DNA of 47,369 nt. Origin: a virus. Within the stretch, counting starts at the first letter, position 1, and each line of letters begins with the position of its first letter. Positions 46,280 to 47,369 of the stretch are shown in pieces. The stretch spans positions 1 to 47,369 of the IMG/VR virus record IMGVR_UViG_3300031952_000030, one strand, 5' to 3'. The translations under genes were made by a program, and so were the position numbers. The notes under the pieces are model-generated. The model was given only the letters and a program-made list of their open reading frames with translations, was not told where the DNA came from and ran no database searches.

Positions 46280-47369
46280 ACAGGAGATTCAGAACTACCT
46301 TGACTACGTAATGGCTCAAAACTATAAAGAGAAACCTCCAACTATGGAGCAGTTTCTCAACGATCCGCAGTATCTAGGAAGCCTTACAGGAAATGGCAAG
46401 GTAGTCTATCAATGCTGGAAGGACGCTCTGGACATCGTAGCTTCTGAAGATAGCAAGTATCTTCATGTCTACACGGGCGCTATCGGAACAGGCAAGACAC
46501 GAGCGGCTGTCTACGGAGGTCTCTACACGTTGTGTCGGATTCTATGTTTGAAGGATCCTTGGGGCCACTTCGGACTGACGGCCGGTGGGCAGATGTCCAT
46601 CGTCTTCTTCAACCTCACCAAGAACGAAAGCGAAAGTCGAACCTACGCACTATTCCAGAGCCACCTACTCGCATCTCCCTGGTTCCGTGCCCATGGACAT
46701 GTTGTGGGTTCGGAACTTAATCCTCGAGTTGAGTTTCCTCTTATCAAGTATACATTTGCCTCACCGTTCGTACAAGGCTTTGGTTCTCAGGGCGAGGACG
46801 TTATTATCGCTTTGATGGACGAAGTAGATTCTCCTGCCGCATCTAACATTCAACGTCAAAAAGTGATTCAGGCCTATGAGAATGCTCGACGTCGTCTTGA
46901 GTCCCGATTTGTTATTCGAGGTGAGACTGTTGGTCGATTTTTTATGGTAGCATCAAAACAAGACCGCTTAGCATTTCTCAACGCATTCATTGTCAAGTAC
47001 AAAACCACTAAAAATGTACACATCGTTGATATACCTTTGTGGGAGGCCAAGCCGGTCAGTCACTACTGTGGCAGAAAGTTCAAGCTCAGTGTTGGTGATG
47101 TTCACAATCCACCGAAGATACTAGATGTCGAGGTAGACCTTCTCAAAGCAGTCCAGAATGGATTCCTCATCATTGAAGTTCCTGTTGAGTATTACGATGC
47201 TTTTTCAAAGGACGTAGTGGGATGCTTGAGGGATATTGCTGGAATCTCAACTTCGAGCATCCGCAGGACGAAGTTGTTCCCATCTGAGAGTGTTCTGGCT
47301 AAGTGCTACACAGACAGTCCTAATCCTGTCAAGCAGATGACGATTGAGGTAGGACTAAACGATGAAGTG
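46251..47369 (+). CDS. terL: Terminase large subunit, C-terminus beyond the window
   Basis: AGGAAAGGAAG precedes the ATG at 46251, and the frame is open to the last base (373 codons). Walker A is TGAIGTGKTRA near residue 76, with KYLHVY before it. MSIVFFNLTKNESESRTYAL is the segment after it. VIIALMDEVDSPAAS near 186 is the Walker B with its catalytic acid. These mark the packaging ATPase. The nuclease domain must lie to the right of the window. It cuts concatemers and drives DNA into the prohead. Confidence 0.8.
   Translation, partial: MDGHSNQGSKQEIQNYLDYVMAQNYKEKPPTMEQFLNDPQYLGSLTGNGKVVYQCWKDALDIVASEDSKYLHVYTGAIGTGKTRAAVYGGLYTLCRILCLKDPWGHFGLTAGGQMSIVFFNLTKNESESRTYALFQSHLLASPWFRAHGHVVGSELNPRVEFPLIKYTFASPFVQGFGSQGEDVIIALMDEVDSPAASNIQRQKVIQAYENARRRLESRFVIRGETVGRFFMVASKQDRLAFLNAFIVKYKTTKNVHIVDIPLWEAKPVSHYCGRKFKLSVGDVHNPPKILDVEVDLLKAVQNGFLIIEVPVEYYDAFSKDVVGCLRDIAGISTSSIRRTKLFPSESVLAKCYTDSPNPVKQMTIEVGLNDEV

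Overview
This window is a contiguous piece of a large double-stranded DNA tailed bacteriophage. The evidence is a dense set of small genes with ATGA, GTGA and TGATG stop/start overlaps, twelve tRNA genes, a complete phage replisome, and a terminase large subunit running off the right edge. Shine-Dalgarno sequences (AGGAG/GGAGG) and sigma70-like promoters point to a bacterial host, which the sequence does not identify further. No integrase, repressor or lysis gene was recognised.

Layout. (1) 1-1480: a calcineurin-like phosphoesterase cut by the left edge and a small gene, closed by a hairpin terminator. (2) 1494-5434, minus strand: nine small, mostly unknown genes plus a sigma-like factor, read from at least three promoters of one conserved type. 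(3) 5560-12480, plus strand: an RNA-rich region with twelve tRNA genes, a possible pseudoknot RNA after a six-codon leader ORF, a roughly 275-nt structured RNA ending in a terminator, an HNH nuclease, a Spo11/TopVI-A-like TOPRIM protein and several small genes. (4) 12511-33241, plus strand: a queuosine-salvage (DUF2419/Qng1-like) hydrolase, replication initiator, DnaB-like helicase, 5'-3' exonuclease, SNF2-type helicase, FolE, RNA ligase, QueE, QueF, primase, QueC, DpdA, sliding clamp and a uracil-DNA-glycosylase/PolA fusion. (5) 33216-34997: three minus-strand genes around one plus-strand gene. (6) 35153-45148, plus strand: DUF932-like protein, clamp loader, single-stranded DNA-binding protein, RecA-like recombinase, RuvC-like resolvase, a Rad50/SbcC split in two around SbcD, a phosphoribosyltransferase and QueD. 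(7) 45159-47369: GroES-like co-chaperonin, candidate small terminase subunit, and the large terminase subunit (partial).

How the genes fit together. FolE, QueD, QueE and QueC make preQ0 from GTP; QueF reduces preQ0 to preQ1; DpdA is the family that inserts 7-deazaguanine bases into DNA. The phage therefore probably carries 7-deazaguanine DNA, most simply preQ1. A Qng1-like glycosidase and a phosphoribosyltransferase could add a salvage branch, which is the most novel possibility here. Clamp, clamp loader, polymerase, helicase, primase, SSB, recombinase, resolvase and SbcCD form a T4-like replication and recombination machine. The tRNAs and RNA ligase suggest translation support or tRNA repair.

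Regulation. At least eight promoters share a -35 box, exactly 17 nt of spacer and TATACT at -10. In several, a GTTGAC...GTCAAC palindrome covers the -10 like an operator. A second class, CAGTATAAT without a -35 box, precedes other gene blocks and could be read by the phage's own sigma-like factor.
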